Origin: Multifurca ochricompacta
Lineage: Eukaryota; Basidiomycota; Agaricomycetes; Russulales; Russulaceae
Direction of reading: 5' to 3'
NCBI GenBank assembly: GCA_022496185.1
Contig: WTXG01000272.1
Coordinates: forward strand, 1 to 46,999
DNA length: 46,999 nucleotides
In this document: positions 1 through 11,034 of the stretch, piece by piece
Numbering within the stretch: the first letter of the stretch is position 1
Layout of the letters: each line of letters starts with the position of its first letter
Made by a program: the position numbers and the translations under genes
The notes under the pieces: model-generated
What the model saw: the letters and a program-made list of their open reading frames with translations, nothing else
What the model was told of the DNA's origin: nothing
Databases searched by the model: none

Positions 1-474
1 GGGAAACAATTCAGACCCCAGTTGCAGCATGTGTTGGATGTGAGGAGCACTCTTAAAGAGAATGGGATGGAGATCTCTGATCTCCAGTTGAGCTTCATAT
101 TGCTCCAATCCCTACCTCCATCCTACAGTGCCATTGCTGGCTCAATCCTGGCATCAGGTCCTCCTGACCGCCTTTCCCCTCAGGACCTTGTACAAAGGTT
201 CCTAAATGAGGAAAGCCAACTAGCCGGCCCTGCAGGAAGTGGTGTTGGGGCTGCCCTTAATAAGGCAGCCCATGTCAACAAAACAAAAATAAAAAACAAG
301 TATCTTTCACGCCACAACCTGCAGGTGCATCATTGTCCAATGATGTCACCTGCTTCTATTGCCAGAAGCTGGGCCACAAGGCTAACAAATGTCGGCAAAG
401 GAAACAGGACAGAGCCAATGCTGATGCAGGCAAAAAGGGCAACAAGAGGAAGGGGCAAGGCCCCAGTGTACATA
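1..474 (+). pseudogene. Copia-1 gag, 3' part (partial at window edge)
   Basis: C-terminal part of a Ty1/copia Gag of the UBN2 type, the capsid precursor that packages element RNA in cytoplasmic particles. The frame from position 22 keeps the helical region with the motif ISDLQLSFILLQSLPPSYS, followed by the LSPQDLVQRFLNEES block also seen in the two related copies (Copia-3, Copia-4). A frameshift lies near 300-333. The zinc knuckle CX2CX4HX4C (CFYCQKLGHKANKC) is read in another frame from 333. The 5' end, start codon and 5' LTR lie outside the window. The reading is interrupted at the TA at 473-474 by Fold-1 and resumes in the same frame at 2071. Nonfunctional because of the frameshift and insertions. 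Confidence 0.85.
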
Positions 475-2068
475 CAGTGGGTCAAAAAACTGTCCCAATG
501 TTTGCACCATTTCTAGTATTCACTCTATAGCACCTCAGCATTTAGGAATCTGGTTATGGTGTGGCTGTATGTCTGAAAGCCCTGCGTCCTGGCTACCATG
601 CCCAATTTGGATCAAAGAGATTGGCCATGATATAAGCATTTTATGATCAAATCAAATCAATCAATCATCGGGACAGTTTTTTGACCCACATTTTAAATCC
701 ACTATCTGCCCAATTACTCCTTTTTTTCACCCCTTTTTGCCTTGCTAACTCCTTGAATCCTTTTAGTCATCCTTTCTATAACCTTTTGCCATCATTCTGG
801 TGCATTTTTATTCCACTCCTCCACCACCCTCTCCCACAACTCAGGTATCCCCTTGACTGGTTAAGAACCTTCTTCAGATCCACCCAGAGGTGTCCAATGG
901 GGCTAATATTTCAAGGGATTGGGCTATCCATACCAGGCTTCAATATTCCTGTCTTAAAACTGCTGGCTTGCCTTCTTGGAATTGTGTTTTGGGTCATTGT
1001 CCCACTGAAACATGCTTTCACCCTCCACCATTTCTTACTTTTCAAACCTTTCCACCACTCCGCCATCCAAAATATCACAGTACTGGCATGGATTCATGAT
1101 CCCCTAAACCCCTGTAAGCATTCCTAGTCCATTCCACCCCATACAAGACCAATACCATAAGTTCTTCCTCCTCCATGCTTGACTGTCAGGGTGGTGGTTC
1201 TGTCAGAGAGTGGTTACCATGAAAATTGGACAGTGGATGACTGGAAAAGGATCCCATGGTCAGGTGAGACTATAATGAACAGAATTGGTTCAGACAGAAG
1301 GAGCTACACTTGGGAAAAATAAGGGAGAACCACCCTCTGACAGAACCACCACCCTGACAGTCAAGCATGGAGGAGGAAGAACTTATGGTATTGGTCTTGT
1401 ATGGGGTGGAATGGACTAGGAATGCTTACAGGGGTTTAGGGGATCATGAATCCATGCCAGTACTGTGATATTTTGGATGGCGGAGTGGTGGAAAGGTTTG
1501 AAAAGTAAGAAATGGTGGAGGGTGAAAGCATGTTTCAGTGGGACAATGACCCAAAACACAATTCCAAGAAGGCAAGCCAGCAGTTTTAAGACAGGAATAT
1601 TGAAGCCTGGTATGGATAGCCCAATCCCTTGAAATATTAGCCCCATTGGACACCTCTGGGTGGATCTGAAGAAGGTTCTTAACCAGTCAAGGGGATACCT
1701 GAGTTGTGGGAGAGGGTGGTGGAGGAGTGGAATAAAAATGCACCAGAATGATGGCAAAAGGTTATAGAAAGGATGACTAAAAGGATTCAAGGAGTTAGCA
1801 AGGCAAAAAGGGGTGAAAAAAAGGAGTAATTGGGCAGATAGTGGATTTAAAATGTGGGTCAAAAAACTGTCCCGATGATTGATTGATTTGATTTGATCAT
1901 AAAATGCTTATATCATGGCCAATCTCTTTGATCCAAATTGGGCATGGTAGCCAGGACGCAGGGCTTTCAGACATACAGCCACACCATAACCAGATTCCTA
2001 AATGCTGAGGTGCTATAGAGTGAATACTAGAAATGGTGCAAACATTGGGACAGTTTTTTGACCCACTG
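475..2068 (+). mobile_element. Fold-1: palindromic Tc1/mariner derivative, copy 1
   Basis: A 1594-bp insertion between TA dinucleotides (473-474 and 2069-2070), the Tc1/mariner target duplication. It begins CAGTGGGTCAAAAAACTG and ends with the inverse. The left arm (475-1208) and right arm (1335-2068) are inverted copies; the stretches I compared are identical. Between them is a 126-nt unique loop. Read on +, loop plus right arm resemble the C-terminal part of a Tc1 transposase: a WSGET-type block, a GGG..GIGLVWGG block, a DNDPKH block and an HLWVDLKKVL block, with frame breaks. The first catalytic Asp of the usual WSDE is Gly and the final Glu of NPIE is Gly. No N-terminal DNA-binding part exists, so it is non-autonomous. 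Each arm also holds an inverted copy of its own terminal sequence about 195 bp inside (667-689). Confidence 0.85.
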
Positions 2069-2070
2069 TA

Positions 2071-4509
2071 ATAACTCCACACAAGTAGCTACCATAGTTA
2101 ATGGTAGTGGCAGAATACAGGAGGTGCATGAGACACCTTGCATTTCACTTTATATGTTGACTGAGCATACGCAAGAAGTCGATGATGGCAGCAATCCTTG
2201 GATGATGGACAGTGGAGCCACCACCCACTTTACACCATACTTAGATGATTTCTCTGAGTATTTCCCACACAAGGGACATCAGGTGACAATTGGTGATGGA
2301 TCCATAGTCCAAGTCAAAGGAACAGGCAAAGTCATACTCAGAACTTGAAACAATTATGAGTTGGAGTTAAACAATGTCTTTTACATGCCTGGCAGTGAAA
2401 GAATACTGTCAACAAGCTGCATCACAGACAAAGGCGGCTCAGTGGAATTCTCTCCATCTGAGGTCAAAATAAAGTACAATAATGCAATTATAGTGGAAGG
2501 TGTCAAGGCTATGGGACTCTATTGGGTCTTTGGGAAAACAATGCAGAGTCTAAATACTGCTTCCCACAAATCTGCATCAAGTAGCCTTGAAACCTGGCAT
2601 TTGCGCATGGGTCATATGTCTAAAGAGGCCCTCAAAAGACATGCTCCTAAGGCTGTAAAAGGCCTTAGTATTGATAATAGCCAAGTGGAAGACAAGCTGT
2701 GTTATGGCTGTGAAATGGGAAAATCACACCATCTTCCATTCCCTCCCTCTCAAAAGAGAGCTTCAGCACCCTTAGAAGTCATTCATAGTGACCTAGTTGG
2801 TCCTTTGCAATGTACTTCAATTCAAGGGAACCTATACTTCGCCACTTTCATAGATGACTTTAGCAGGACAGCTCTAGTTGTTGCTATGAAAGCTAAAAGT
2901 GATTTTACATTGGTCTTCTGTAACATTAAGGCATTCTTGGAAAATAAAACAGACAAGAAAATAAAGACCTTACATACAGACTGAGGTGGCAAATTTGTCA
3001 ATAGGGAGCTGAAGTCAATACTTGAGCAGGCTGGCATAGAGCATAAATTGACAATGCCATACTCCCCACAACAGAACAGAAGGGCTGAAAGGTTCAACAG
3101 AACCATTATGGAAAAGGCCACCAGTATGCTGCATCATGCTGGTCTTTCCCTTGGTTTCTGGGAATGTGCAGTGCAAATGGCCTGTCACATATACAATAGA
3201 ACGCCAATCTGCTCTAATAAATGGAGGACACCACTTGAGCTTCTGGATGGGGACATTCCAGATGTCTCATACTTTAAAAGTTTTGGCTGCTTAGCCTACT
3301 ATACTGTCCCAGAGGATAAAAGATGTAAACTGGATCATAAAGCCAGAGAAACAGTCTTTGTCGGGTATGCACCCCATTCAAAAGGATATCTTCTTTGGGA
3401 TATGCATACTCAATCCTTCATATTGTCAAGAGATGTGACATTTGATGAAGGATCCTTCCCATCCAACCTTGCCAAGGACAGCAAGAGAAAACAAAAGGAA
3501 AAGGTTATACCTTTTGTCTTAGAAGTTGAGAGGCCTGTCCAGCCTCAACCAGCAATAGCCACAGTTCCTCAGGCTCCTGAAGACAAGGATGCCGAGGTTG
3601 AGGAACAGGAGGTAGTGGAACCTCCTCAAGTAAATCCTGAGCCTACCACATCTGAAAATGAACTTGACACACATGATCAAACCATCTATCAGATGCCTCC
3701 ATCCCAAATTATGGAACCATCAGAACTCCCCCAAAGAACTTGTGCTAAAAGACAATCTAAGAAGAATGTCAGCAGACTTCCCCAACCAGTTTTTACAAGG
3801 GAAAGTCCATGCTCTCAGCAATGTGACAAGGCTGTGCAGGAAGATTTAGATCTAGATACTGCTTGCCCCAGACGTTCACATCATTTAAATCCTTGATTTT
3901 ACAATGAGGATAATGCTGAGTTCGTGCAAGGTTCTTCCAGACTTGGGAATATGGAATTGCTTAATGCTGCAGGAGTCTCTTATAGGGACCCCCTGACTTT
4001 TCAGGAGGCGATGCAGTCTGATAATGCAAATGAATGGCTTGAAGCATGCAAATATGAAATTGATGCTTTGGATAAGCTAAATGTGTGGCACCTTGAAAAT
4101 CTTCCAGAAGGAAGAAAGGCGGTCAAGTCAAAATGGGTCTTTAAGCTGAAACCAGATGGACGGTTTCGTGCTAGGCTTGTGGCAAAAGGTTTCACCCAGA
4201 TAGAAGGGGTGGACTTCGATGAAACATTCTCTCCAGTCACCAGATTTGAATCACTTAGATTATTACTAGCGCTAGCTACACTAGAGGATTGGGAAATCCA
4301 CCAAATGGATGTCAAATCGGCATTCCTTCATGGTGATTTGGATGAAGAAATCTATATGGAGCAACCAGTTGGTTTTGTCGTTGCTGGTCAAGAGTCCAAA
4401 GTTTGTAGGCTACAAAAAGCATTATATGGCCTCAAACAAGCTTCCCGAGCATGGAATCTACAGTTCCATGCAGTTCTTAATGAACTGGGCTTTACTTGGA
4501 TGTACTCTG
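2071..4509 (+). pseudogene. Copia-1 protease-integrase-reverse transcriptase part
   Basis: Continuation of the Copia-1 polyprotein after Fold-1, in one frame with three TGA stops at 2346-2348, 2982-2984 and 3894-3896. In order: aspartic protease (WMMDSGATTHF); integrase zinc domain (WHLRMGHMS ... CYGCEMGKSH); catalytic core with HSDLVGP, HTD*GGKFVN and TPYSPQQN-type blocks (here MPYSPQQNRRAERFNRT); a Pro/Glu-rich linker; then RVT_2 reverse transcriptase from about 3924 (KWVFKLKPDGRFRARLVAKGF, IHQMDVKSAFLHG, YGLKQASRAW). Copia-3 and Copia-4 have Arg or Cys at the second stop, and Arg at the third, consistent with CGA to TGA. The frame runs into a solo LTR at 4510, reappears for 18 bp at 5010-5027, and continues at 10289. 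Confidence 0.9.
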
Positions 4510-5009
4510 TGTGAAACAGGCATGAGGCGCAGCATACTGACTGTGAGGTTAGTTTGTTAAACTAGACAAAGAAAGTTACTTCAGAGGTTAGAAGAACTCT
4601 ATTAACTATACTACTGACCTAGACAAAGAAAGTTCTATGTAAAGAACGTTAGTCTAATAGTTAAGTAGATAGTATAGGAGGCACTTACACTTCAGAGGTT
4701 AGAAGAACTCTGAAGTGGAAGAGATGAAACAGACACCCTTACATACTCTTAAAGAGGTGGTCTGTGCACTGGGAATAAGTCCACAAGTGCCAGACAAAGT
4801 CCAAACAACAAACATGAGGGAGAAAGGCCATTGGCCACTACAGAAATCACATGTTACATGGTGTATCAGTCAGCTACTGCGGAATGTGAGAAAGAAAGTA
4901 ATAATGATAATGTAAAAGTCCGAAAGTCCGGTATCTAATCTAATCTACAAAGCAGCTAATCTAATCACCTGATGCCTGAAGCATCACCGAACATCTTCTG
5001 TGTTCAACA
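4510..5009 (-). mobile_element. Solo LTR of the Copia-1/3/4 LTR family
   Basis: A 500-bp insertion with TG...CA ends (TGTGAAACAGG ... TGTTCAACA) and the 5-bp duplication CTCTG on both sides (4505-4509 and 5010-5014), inserted in the Copia-1 reverse transcriptase. No internal sequence remains, so it is a solo LTR from LTR-LTR recombination. It is inverted relative to the Copia-1 3' LTR at 19072. It contains two copies of a roughly 22-bp CTTCAGAGG-type repeat. The right copy is part of a hairpin at 4688-4717 (stem CACTTCAGAG / CTCTGAAGTG). Confidence 0.88.
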
Positions 5010-5027
5010 CTCTGATGCAGGAGTATA

Positions 5028-5435
5028 TGTCGGTTTGAGCAGCAGCAAGTTAGATAAGTGCTACCTAGTTTAGTAGCGATAATTCAGTTTAGTTGGTTAA
5101 AACTAATAATATTATGTTTACCTAGTTTAGTAGTGATAACTGTATGATGTAACGCGTTAACTAAGTAAGGTAAGAGATAAGATAAGTAATACTCACTTCA
5201 GTTTAGTTGGTTAAAACTGAAGTGACAACTACATGAAGGGATGTCCTTAAATACTAAAAGAGAGTGTAATCCTAGTTTGTAGAACAATACTATCTAAGTC
5301 CATTGTCCTACAGTCACAAGAGAGAATAAAGAGCGTTTGTGGATTGTCCTTTATCAATCAGTCAAAGCACGCCACAAGCGTGCATGGCGGTAATGCCACT
5401 CGGGTTGATCTGGTGGCTTTGGGTCCGTCTCAACA
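5028..5435 (-). repeat. Copia-2 3' LTR
   Basis: 408-bp LTR at the downstream end of Copia-2 (which reads leftward). It is nearly identical to the LTR at 9881-10288; differences such as AAGTGC/AAGCGC and GGTCCGTC/GGTCTGTC are largely CpG transitions. A purine tract (RC of TTCCCCCATG at 5436-5445) abuts it and is the likely plus-strand primer site. Confidence 0.9.
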
Positions 5436-5462
5436 TTCCCCCATGATTAAGACAATCCCAGA

Positions 5463-7304
5463 TCAGAGTAAACCTAATCCGGTGACAAAATCAGTAAGCT
5501 GCATGTGAGCGTGCGGCTTAGTAAAACCATCAGCGAGCATGTCATTGGTCGGCGTCCTGATAAGAGTAATGAAGCCTTTTTCGATGTATTTGCAGATTGC
5601 ATGATACTTGATGGAGATATGTTTTGATCATCTCCCGGTCACGGGATTGAGCGCCAAGTTGACAGCGCCTTTGTTGTCGCCGTGTAAGGGAATCGGATCG
5701 GAAATGTTGTAGCCAATCTCCGAGAGGAAACTGTGGTACCAGGTGGCTTGGTTGGCCGCGTCAGCCATCACCATGTATTTGGCGTGTGTGGTGCTTTGAG
5801 CCACTGTCTTCTGCTTGCGTGATGTCCAAGAGATAGTGGCATCGGCGAGAAGGAAAACGTAGCCCGAGGTGGAATGGTAGTCGTCTGCGTCGTCTCCAAG
5901 ACTAGAGTCCGAGTAGCCAACAAGGCCATCTCTGCGCGCTCCATCGTAGCGAAGCTGAAGGTCTGCTGTACCTTTGAGGTAGGCGAGAACGTACTTGGCA
6001 AGACGGAGGTGTTGGGGTGAAGGGTTTGCAGCATACTGAGCTAGCCGCGCGACTGCAAAAGAAATATCTGGGCGAGTCCCGATTTGCACGTACAAGAGAC
6101 TGCCTATGATCTGCTGGTATTGCTTGATTTCAGATGGTGTTGCCTGTGTGGTGTGCTTTACCAGGTGTGCCTCAGCACCAGCGGGAAGTGGAGTGCGTGC
6201 GGGGTTTGCATCCGCCATCCCAAAACGTTCGACGATCTCTAAGATGTACCTTGATTGGTCAATGTCCAAGCATTTGAGTGAACGATCGTGAGTGATCCGG
6301 ACTCTGAGATAAGAGTCGATTTCGCCTAAGTCTGTCATATCATAGTGCTTAGATAATGTGGACTTGATCTTGGTTATCTCTTGGGCAGAGTCGCCTAGAA
6401 GCGTGATGTCATCGACATAGAGGATGATAATTACCGTACCCTCCCCGTCTTGGCGATGAAACACGTAAACTCCCGCATCAGAGTAGGTGCACATGAAGCC
6501 GAGCTCCAATAGAACTCCATGGAATTGTAAGTTCCATGTGCATGAGGCTTGCTTGAGGCCGTAAATTGCCTTTTTGAGGAGACAAACCTTGTTCTCCTGG
6601 CCGGAGCTGATGAAACCTTGCGATTGCTCCATATAGATCTCCTCATCCAGTAACCCGTTAAGGAACACCGACTTGACATCCATTTGGTGGATCTCCCAAT
6701 CCTCTAGTGCGGCCAACGCTAGCAAGAGTCTCAACGACTCAAACCAGGCAACTGGTGAGAAAGTTTCATCATAATCAATCCCCTGTATCTGCGTAAATCC
6801 CTTCGCTACCAAACGCGCGCAAAAGCGTCCATCGGCTTTGCGCTTGAATACCCATTTAGACTTGATGGGTTTCCGGCCTGCGGGTAAATCGACCAAGGTC
6901 CAGGTGCTGTTCTTGGCAAGCGCGTCGATCTCATATTGACAGGCATCTTGCCATTCATCGGTGAACTCCGAGTTCATAGCCTCCCTAAAAGTCAACGGAT
7001 CGTGATAAGCGGCAGCTGCAAGAAGTGCCATGTGACCCAGTCTCCCGTTTGCATCAAGTGCGGCATTGTCCTCGTTGTAGTAACGAGGGTTTCGCCGAGG
7101 GTTTGGCCGCAGCCACGGGAGATCCTCTGAGGTGGAGTCTGCGCGACGTCGGGACCGGAGAATACGGGAAGTGGGTGCATAAGTGGGGGAAGCATCTAAG
7201 ACTTTGGGTTCAGGACCTGAAAGGCGTTGTGGGGTAGCTGGTGGAGATGGCATCCTTGGCAGAGCGGCCACTCTGGAAGCGATTGCTGAAATAGCGGAGG
7301 ACAT
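5463..7304 (-). pseudogene. Copia-2 reverse transcriptase-RNase H region
   Basis: C-terminal half of the Copia-2 polyprotein. RVT_2 reverse transcriptase (KWVFKRKADGRFCARLVAKG, IHQMDVKSVFLNG, catalytic LYVDDITLLG), the connection region (DLGEIDSYLRVRI, GSLLYVQIGTRPDISFAVAR) and RNase H (GYSDSSLGDD, TSGYVFLLADATISW, QSTTHAKYM, HGDNKGAVNLALNP) are open from 7304 to 5631. A TGA at 5628-5630 then replaces the Arg expected after NPVTGR (SKHI follows). The C-terminal tail is readable to a stop at 5463-5465. The TGA fits CGA to TGA. Several active-site neighbours differ from the intact relatives (FSPVAWFES for FSPVTRFES). The upstream M at 7304 is not a true start; the reading should enter from integrase. 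Confidence 0.87.
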
Positions 7305-8632
7305 GGGGAAAGTGACGGCCAGTGGTCTTTCAAGGACTGGGGGTTGTGCGGGCGAGGCAGACGGCTGGCTGCTCTCCCGAAAAGGAAAGGAACTCTCGTC
7401 GAACGCTACATTGTGTGACAGAGCTATTGATTGGGTATGTCAATTCCAGAACCGGTAACCCTTAGAACCCGGCTCATACCCTACAAGCGTCATCTCGACT
7501 GATCGTGGATCGAGTTTCTTACGGTTGTTCTCAGGCACGTGTACATATGCCTTACAGCCAAAGACTCAGAAATATGAGACATCCGGAGCGTGACCACCAC
7601 TCCAGAGCTCATGCGGCGTGCACCAACCTATGTTCTGCTGGGAGTCCTATTGTAAGTGTGAACGGCAGTATCCACTGCCAGCTCCCAGAAGCCAAGGGAC
7701 AAGCCGGTGCTATGTAGCATCGCCCGCGCTTTGTCCATGATGGTTCGATTCCATCGCTCAGCTATGCCGTTTTGTTGTGGCGAACCTGGCATTGTCAGCT
7801 TATGTTCGATCCCCTTTTGGTCCAGTACAGTTCTCACGGCGCCTGATAAGAACTCCCCCCCGCGGTCAGAATGCAGCGCAAGCAGTTTCTCAGTCATCTG
7901 GGTCTCAGCCCAGGAGAGGAACTTTTTGAATGCGGCGGCAAGCTGATCTTTGCTTCGGAGAAGTACACTACCCCATGTCTGGAATAGTCATCACAAAAGT
8001 GTGATGTAAAGTGCGCCTTGGAGAGACTGTTTCTGCATCAGGCGCTAGATTACTGTGAACGATTTGTAGCGCCGATCTGAGTGCTTGTGAGAGACCGAAA
8101 AGGTAGTCGCGACTGTTTCCCAAATTCACACCTGGGACATGGCACTGATTGGAGACGATCGAAGCATCAAGCGAGATTCCTTTTATGGAAGAATGATACC
8201 GTTTGAGGGCGTTTAAGACATGTGTCCCATAGGTGATGCCAAAGGTCGATAGGATGAGAGTGTGTGTGTGCGTGTGCGCGTGAAGGGCGGAGATGGAGGC
8301 ATCCAGCCAATAGAGGTTGTCCTCCAGGTACCCTTGCGCGATTTTCCGGTTTTGTACCGTGATAGTGAAAAACTTATCAGTAAATGAGATCTGAGCACCC
8401 CTTTGTGCGAGAGCGCGTGTAGAGATGAAGCGGTCCGAACATCTGGAATGTGAAGAACGTTATTCAGGGTAACCTCAGAATCTCGACTCCTAAGAGTGGT
8501 TTTGAAGACCACCTTCCGACACCGATTTGTTTGACATTGGAGTTGTCACCTAGGTGGACAGTCCGTTCATGGGTGCATACTCTGTGAAGTCAGATCGGTG
8601 CGGGGTTATGTGATGCATTGCACCGGAGTCCA
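7305..8632 (-). pseudogene. Copia-2 protease-integrase region, frameshifted
   Basis: Remains of the protease and integrase on the minus strand. An MDSGA protease block is readable around 8600-8640 in a frame other than gag. VFKTTLRSRDSEVTLNNVLHI is readable near 8450-8512. The integrase segment at 7628-7897 has LHSDRGGEF (second catalytic Asp) and MPGSPQQNGIAERWNRTIMD (Glu). A VGYEP-type block lies near 7470. No single frame crosses the stretch, and 7900-8210 has no usable ORF. These breaks alone make Copia-2 defective. Confidence 0.75.
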
Positions 8633-9490
8633 TCATCCAGCAAGATGGGCGGCAGCATACAAGGAAACGCGGATATCATTAGTGTCATCGGTAACTTCTA
8701 CAATAGATGCTGATGTTGTGGCTAGATGTGCGTTAACTGCCTTGTTTTGCCCCGACTCCGCTGCCTTTTTGTCCTCCTCATCCTTCTTCTTCTTCCTGCA
8801 CTCGGAAATCCGATGCCCCTTTTTTTGACAGTAGAAGCATTTTGTAGCCTTCTTGTCTTTGTTATCAGGCTTTTTGACGGGCACGGACTTGTTGAGTGCG
8901 GCGGAGGAACTGGACTGTTGACCTTCCTCATTTATGATACGCTCTTGTATGGTTAGTGGGGAAAGGTCCGCCAGTGCTCCGGTAGCTAAGATGGTAGACA
9001 CGACCGCCGAGTATGAGTCTGGCAGCGCCTTGATGAGGATGAAGCAAAATTGGAGATCTGAAATCTCCATCTCATTATTTTTGAGAGTAACGCGTGCATC
9101 ATTTAACTTCTGCAACTGAGGAAGCATGGGAGATGAGTCGTCGAGTGTGGTGCTAGTGAGCGTGACCCATGTGTTGAACGCGGACATAGATCCAACGCCT
9201 CCGTATACTTTCTTGAGCTGGTCCCACTTGTCCTTGCAGGTGGCATATAATTTGTCGTCCGAGACGGTCTGCCAGACATCCTTCTGAGTGTAAAGTTCAA
9301 GGATGCCTTGGAGAACACCTTCTAAGGTGTTCCAGTCGGCTGAGGGTGTGCTGGGCTTGTCTTTGGTTAGATGATCTCGGACGCCGTTCATTTGGAACAG
9401 GGCCATCATGTGTGATGACCAAGTGGACCAGTTAGATCCGTCAAGGACCTCGATCGCAGCAGAAGGGGGAAAGGAAAAAGAGGGGGCCAT
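8633..9490 (-). pseudogene. Copia-2 gag part of the polyprotein
   Basis: 285-codon Gag reading from an ATG at 9488-9490. The N-terminal SNWSTWSSHMMALFQMNG and the helical repeat region (YGGVGSMSAFNTWVTLTS, ISDLQFCFILIKALPDSYS) identify the copia Gag fold. A CCHC knuckle CFYCQKKGHRISEC follows at about residues 215-228, then a Lys/Glu-rich tail. The frame ends at HLAG followed by TGA at 8633-8635, exactly where the related copies continue without a break into WMMDSGA. The protease is offset by one frame here. Copia elements usually translate Gag-Pol as one chain, so I read this as a frameshift, though the Gag moiety itself is intact. Confidence 0.82.
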
Positions 9491-9866
9491 AGTGCTGCTT
9501 AGTAATTTGCCAATCTGGGTGAGCAGAGCAGTTAGACCCAGATAGTGAAGATCCGATCGATCTCTGATGTATCAACTGTGCACCCTGAATCCACTAAGGA
9601 TCCAGCCTCTCGGTCTGTCAAAAGGGCCCGAGAGAGTACTCACACATGCTTCAGTGTCGCCACGCTCCATCGCACAGCTCGTGGGAAGCCCTGATTAGGG
9701 GCCCAGTCTACATCAGTCCACCAGTTCCAGGGACTGGGGAGATGAGATCGTGATAGACATGGAACAGAGGCTCGCCTTTTGAGTGAGAGAAAAACAGTGT
9801 GTGTATAGGGGAAGGGAGCTTGTGTAATCTTGGGTGGATCTTCTTCTGGATTAGATTAGATATGGC
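9491..9866 (-). other. Copia-2 untranslated leader
   Basis: About 380 bp between the Gag start codon and the primer-binding site. I see no ORF, tRNA or other recognisable feature. It should be the 5' UTR and packaging region of the Copia-2 RNA. Confidence 0.6.
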
Positions 9867-9880
9867 CAGGGCCCATAACC
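9867..9880 (-). promoter_or_regulatory. Copia-2 primer-binding site (initiator tRNA-Met anticodon arm)
   Basis: Directly abuts the 5' LTR. The minus-strand sequence GGTTATGGGCCCTG is complementary, with one G-U pair, to CAGGGCUCAUAACC, the anticodon stem-loop of fungal initiator tRNA-Met (known sequence of the yeast tRNA). Drosophila copia and yeast Ty5 are known to prime from internal initiator tRNA-Met sequence. The same 14 nt abut the 5' LTR of Copia-3. Confidence 0.75.
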
Positions 9881-10288
9881 TGTCGGTTTGAGCAGCAGCG
9901 AGTTAGATAAGCGCTACCTAGTTTAGTAGCGATAATTCAGTTTAGTTGGTTAAAACTAATAATATTATGTTTACCTAGTTTAGTAGCAATAACTGTGTGA
10001 TGTAACACGTTAACTAAGTAAGGTAAGAGATAAGATAAGTAATACTCACTTCAGTTTAGTTGGTTAAAACTGAAGTGACAACTACACGAAGGGATGTCCT
10101 TAAATACTAAAAGAGAGTGTAATCCTAGTTTGTAGAACAATACTATCTAAGTCCATTGTCCTACAGTCACAAGAGAGAATAAAGAGCGTTTGTGGATTGT
10201 CCTTTATCAATCAGTCAAAGCACGCCACAAGCGTGCATGGCGGTAATGCCACTCGGGTTGATCTGGTGGCTTTGGGTCTGTCTCAACA
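9881..10288 (-). repeat. Copia-2 5' LTR
   Basis: 408-bp LTR, partner of 5028-5435, with the same TGTCGG...CAACA ends. An AATAAAG motif and a CTTAAATAC motif are visible in it. Confidence 0.9.
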
Positions 10289-11034
10289 GTATACATGTTT
10301 CATCATAAGGAGGGGGATGATTCACTTTATGTCATTCTCTATGTAGATGACATTACTATACTTGGGTCTTCCAATGATAAGATAACATGGCTGAAGTCAG
10401 CTCTATCTAATCGATATGAGATGACTGACTTGGGAGAAATCCAGTCATACCTTGGAGTTAATATCACCAGGGATCGTCCTAACAAGACACTGGAAATTGA
10501 CCAAGCAGCCTACATTTTATCTATTATTGAGAAGTTTGGGATGAGGGATTCCAACTGAGTATATACTCCTCTTCCCTCTGGCGCTGATGTACATCTGGTC
10601 AAATTTGAAGGCCAGGCATCTACTTCTGAAATAAAGAAGTACCAACAGCTGATGGGTTCTCTGCTATGGGTGCAGATTGGAAGCAGACCTGATATCAGTT
10701 TTGCTGTGGCACGCCTTAGTCAATATGCTTCCAACCCCTCTCAAGACCACATGCAACTTGCAAAATATGTCTTAAAGTATCTTAATAGTACAAAAGACTG
10801 CAAGTTGTGGTATTCTGGAGGGAATGGGGAGAGTGGCCTTCATGGCTTTGCAGATTCCTCATGGGGAGATCAAGAGGACTGCTGCTCTACCTCAGGCTAC
10901 GTGTTTTTCCTGGCAAATGGCGCCATTTCATGGTGTTCCAGAAAGCAGAAAACAGTAGCACAGTCCACCACTGAGGCCAAATATATGAGCCTCTCTGAGG
11001 CTGCAAATCAGGCAGTGTGGTATAGGACTTTTAT
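10289..11034 (+). pseudogene. Copia-1 reverse transcriptase-RNase H, middle part
   Basis: Copia-1 resumes after Copia-2. VYMFHHKEGD leads into the catalytic ILYVDDITILGSS of RVT_2, then DLGEIQSYLGVNITRDRP. A TGA lies at 10556-10558 where the related copy reads Pro. Next are GSLLWVQIGSRPDISFAVARL, RNase H (HGFADSSWGDQ, TSGYVFFLANGAISW) and QSTTEAKYMSLSEAANQAVWY. Gypsy-1 interrupts the frame after ...WYRTF within the duplicated TTTAT (11030-11034). Confidence 0.9.

Larger units (their letters stand above)
5028..10288 (-). mobile_element. Copia-2: complete Ty1/copia element
   Basis: Full-length 5261-bp element on the minus strand with two 408-bp LTRs (TGTCGGTTTGAGC...TCTCAACA) and the matching 5-bp duplication GTATA (5023-5027 and 10289-10293). 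It is inserted in the Copia-1 reverse transcriptase gene just upstream of the YVDD motif. It belongs to a different copia family from Copia-1, -3 and -4. Its coding region is frame-broken between gag and integrase and has a TGA near the C terminus, so it is not autonomous. It carries no nested insertion. Confidence 0.93.

Noticed and set aside
681..1127. 148-codon ORF repeated identically or nearly so in all six Fold arms (681, 1416, 21323, 22057, 38041, 38775)
   Set aside because: It runs antisense to the transposase remnant. Its conservation is explained by the arms being near-identical copies; it shows no domain, and the opposite strand has the DNDPKH and HLWVDLKK transposase blocks.
4560..4740. 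CRISPR-like array from the repeated CTTCAGAGG units in copia LTRs
   Set aside because: Only two units per LTR, unequal spacing, and a fungal LTR context.
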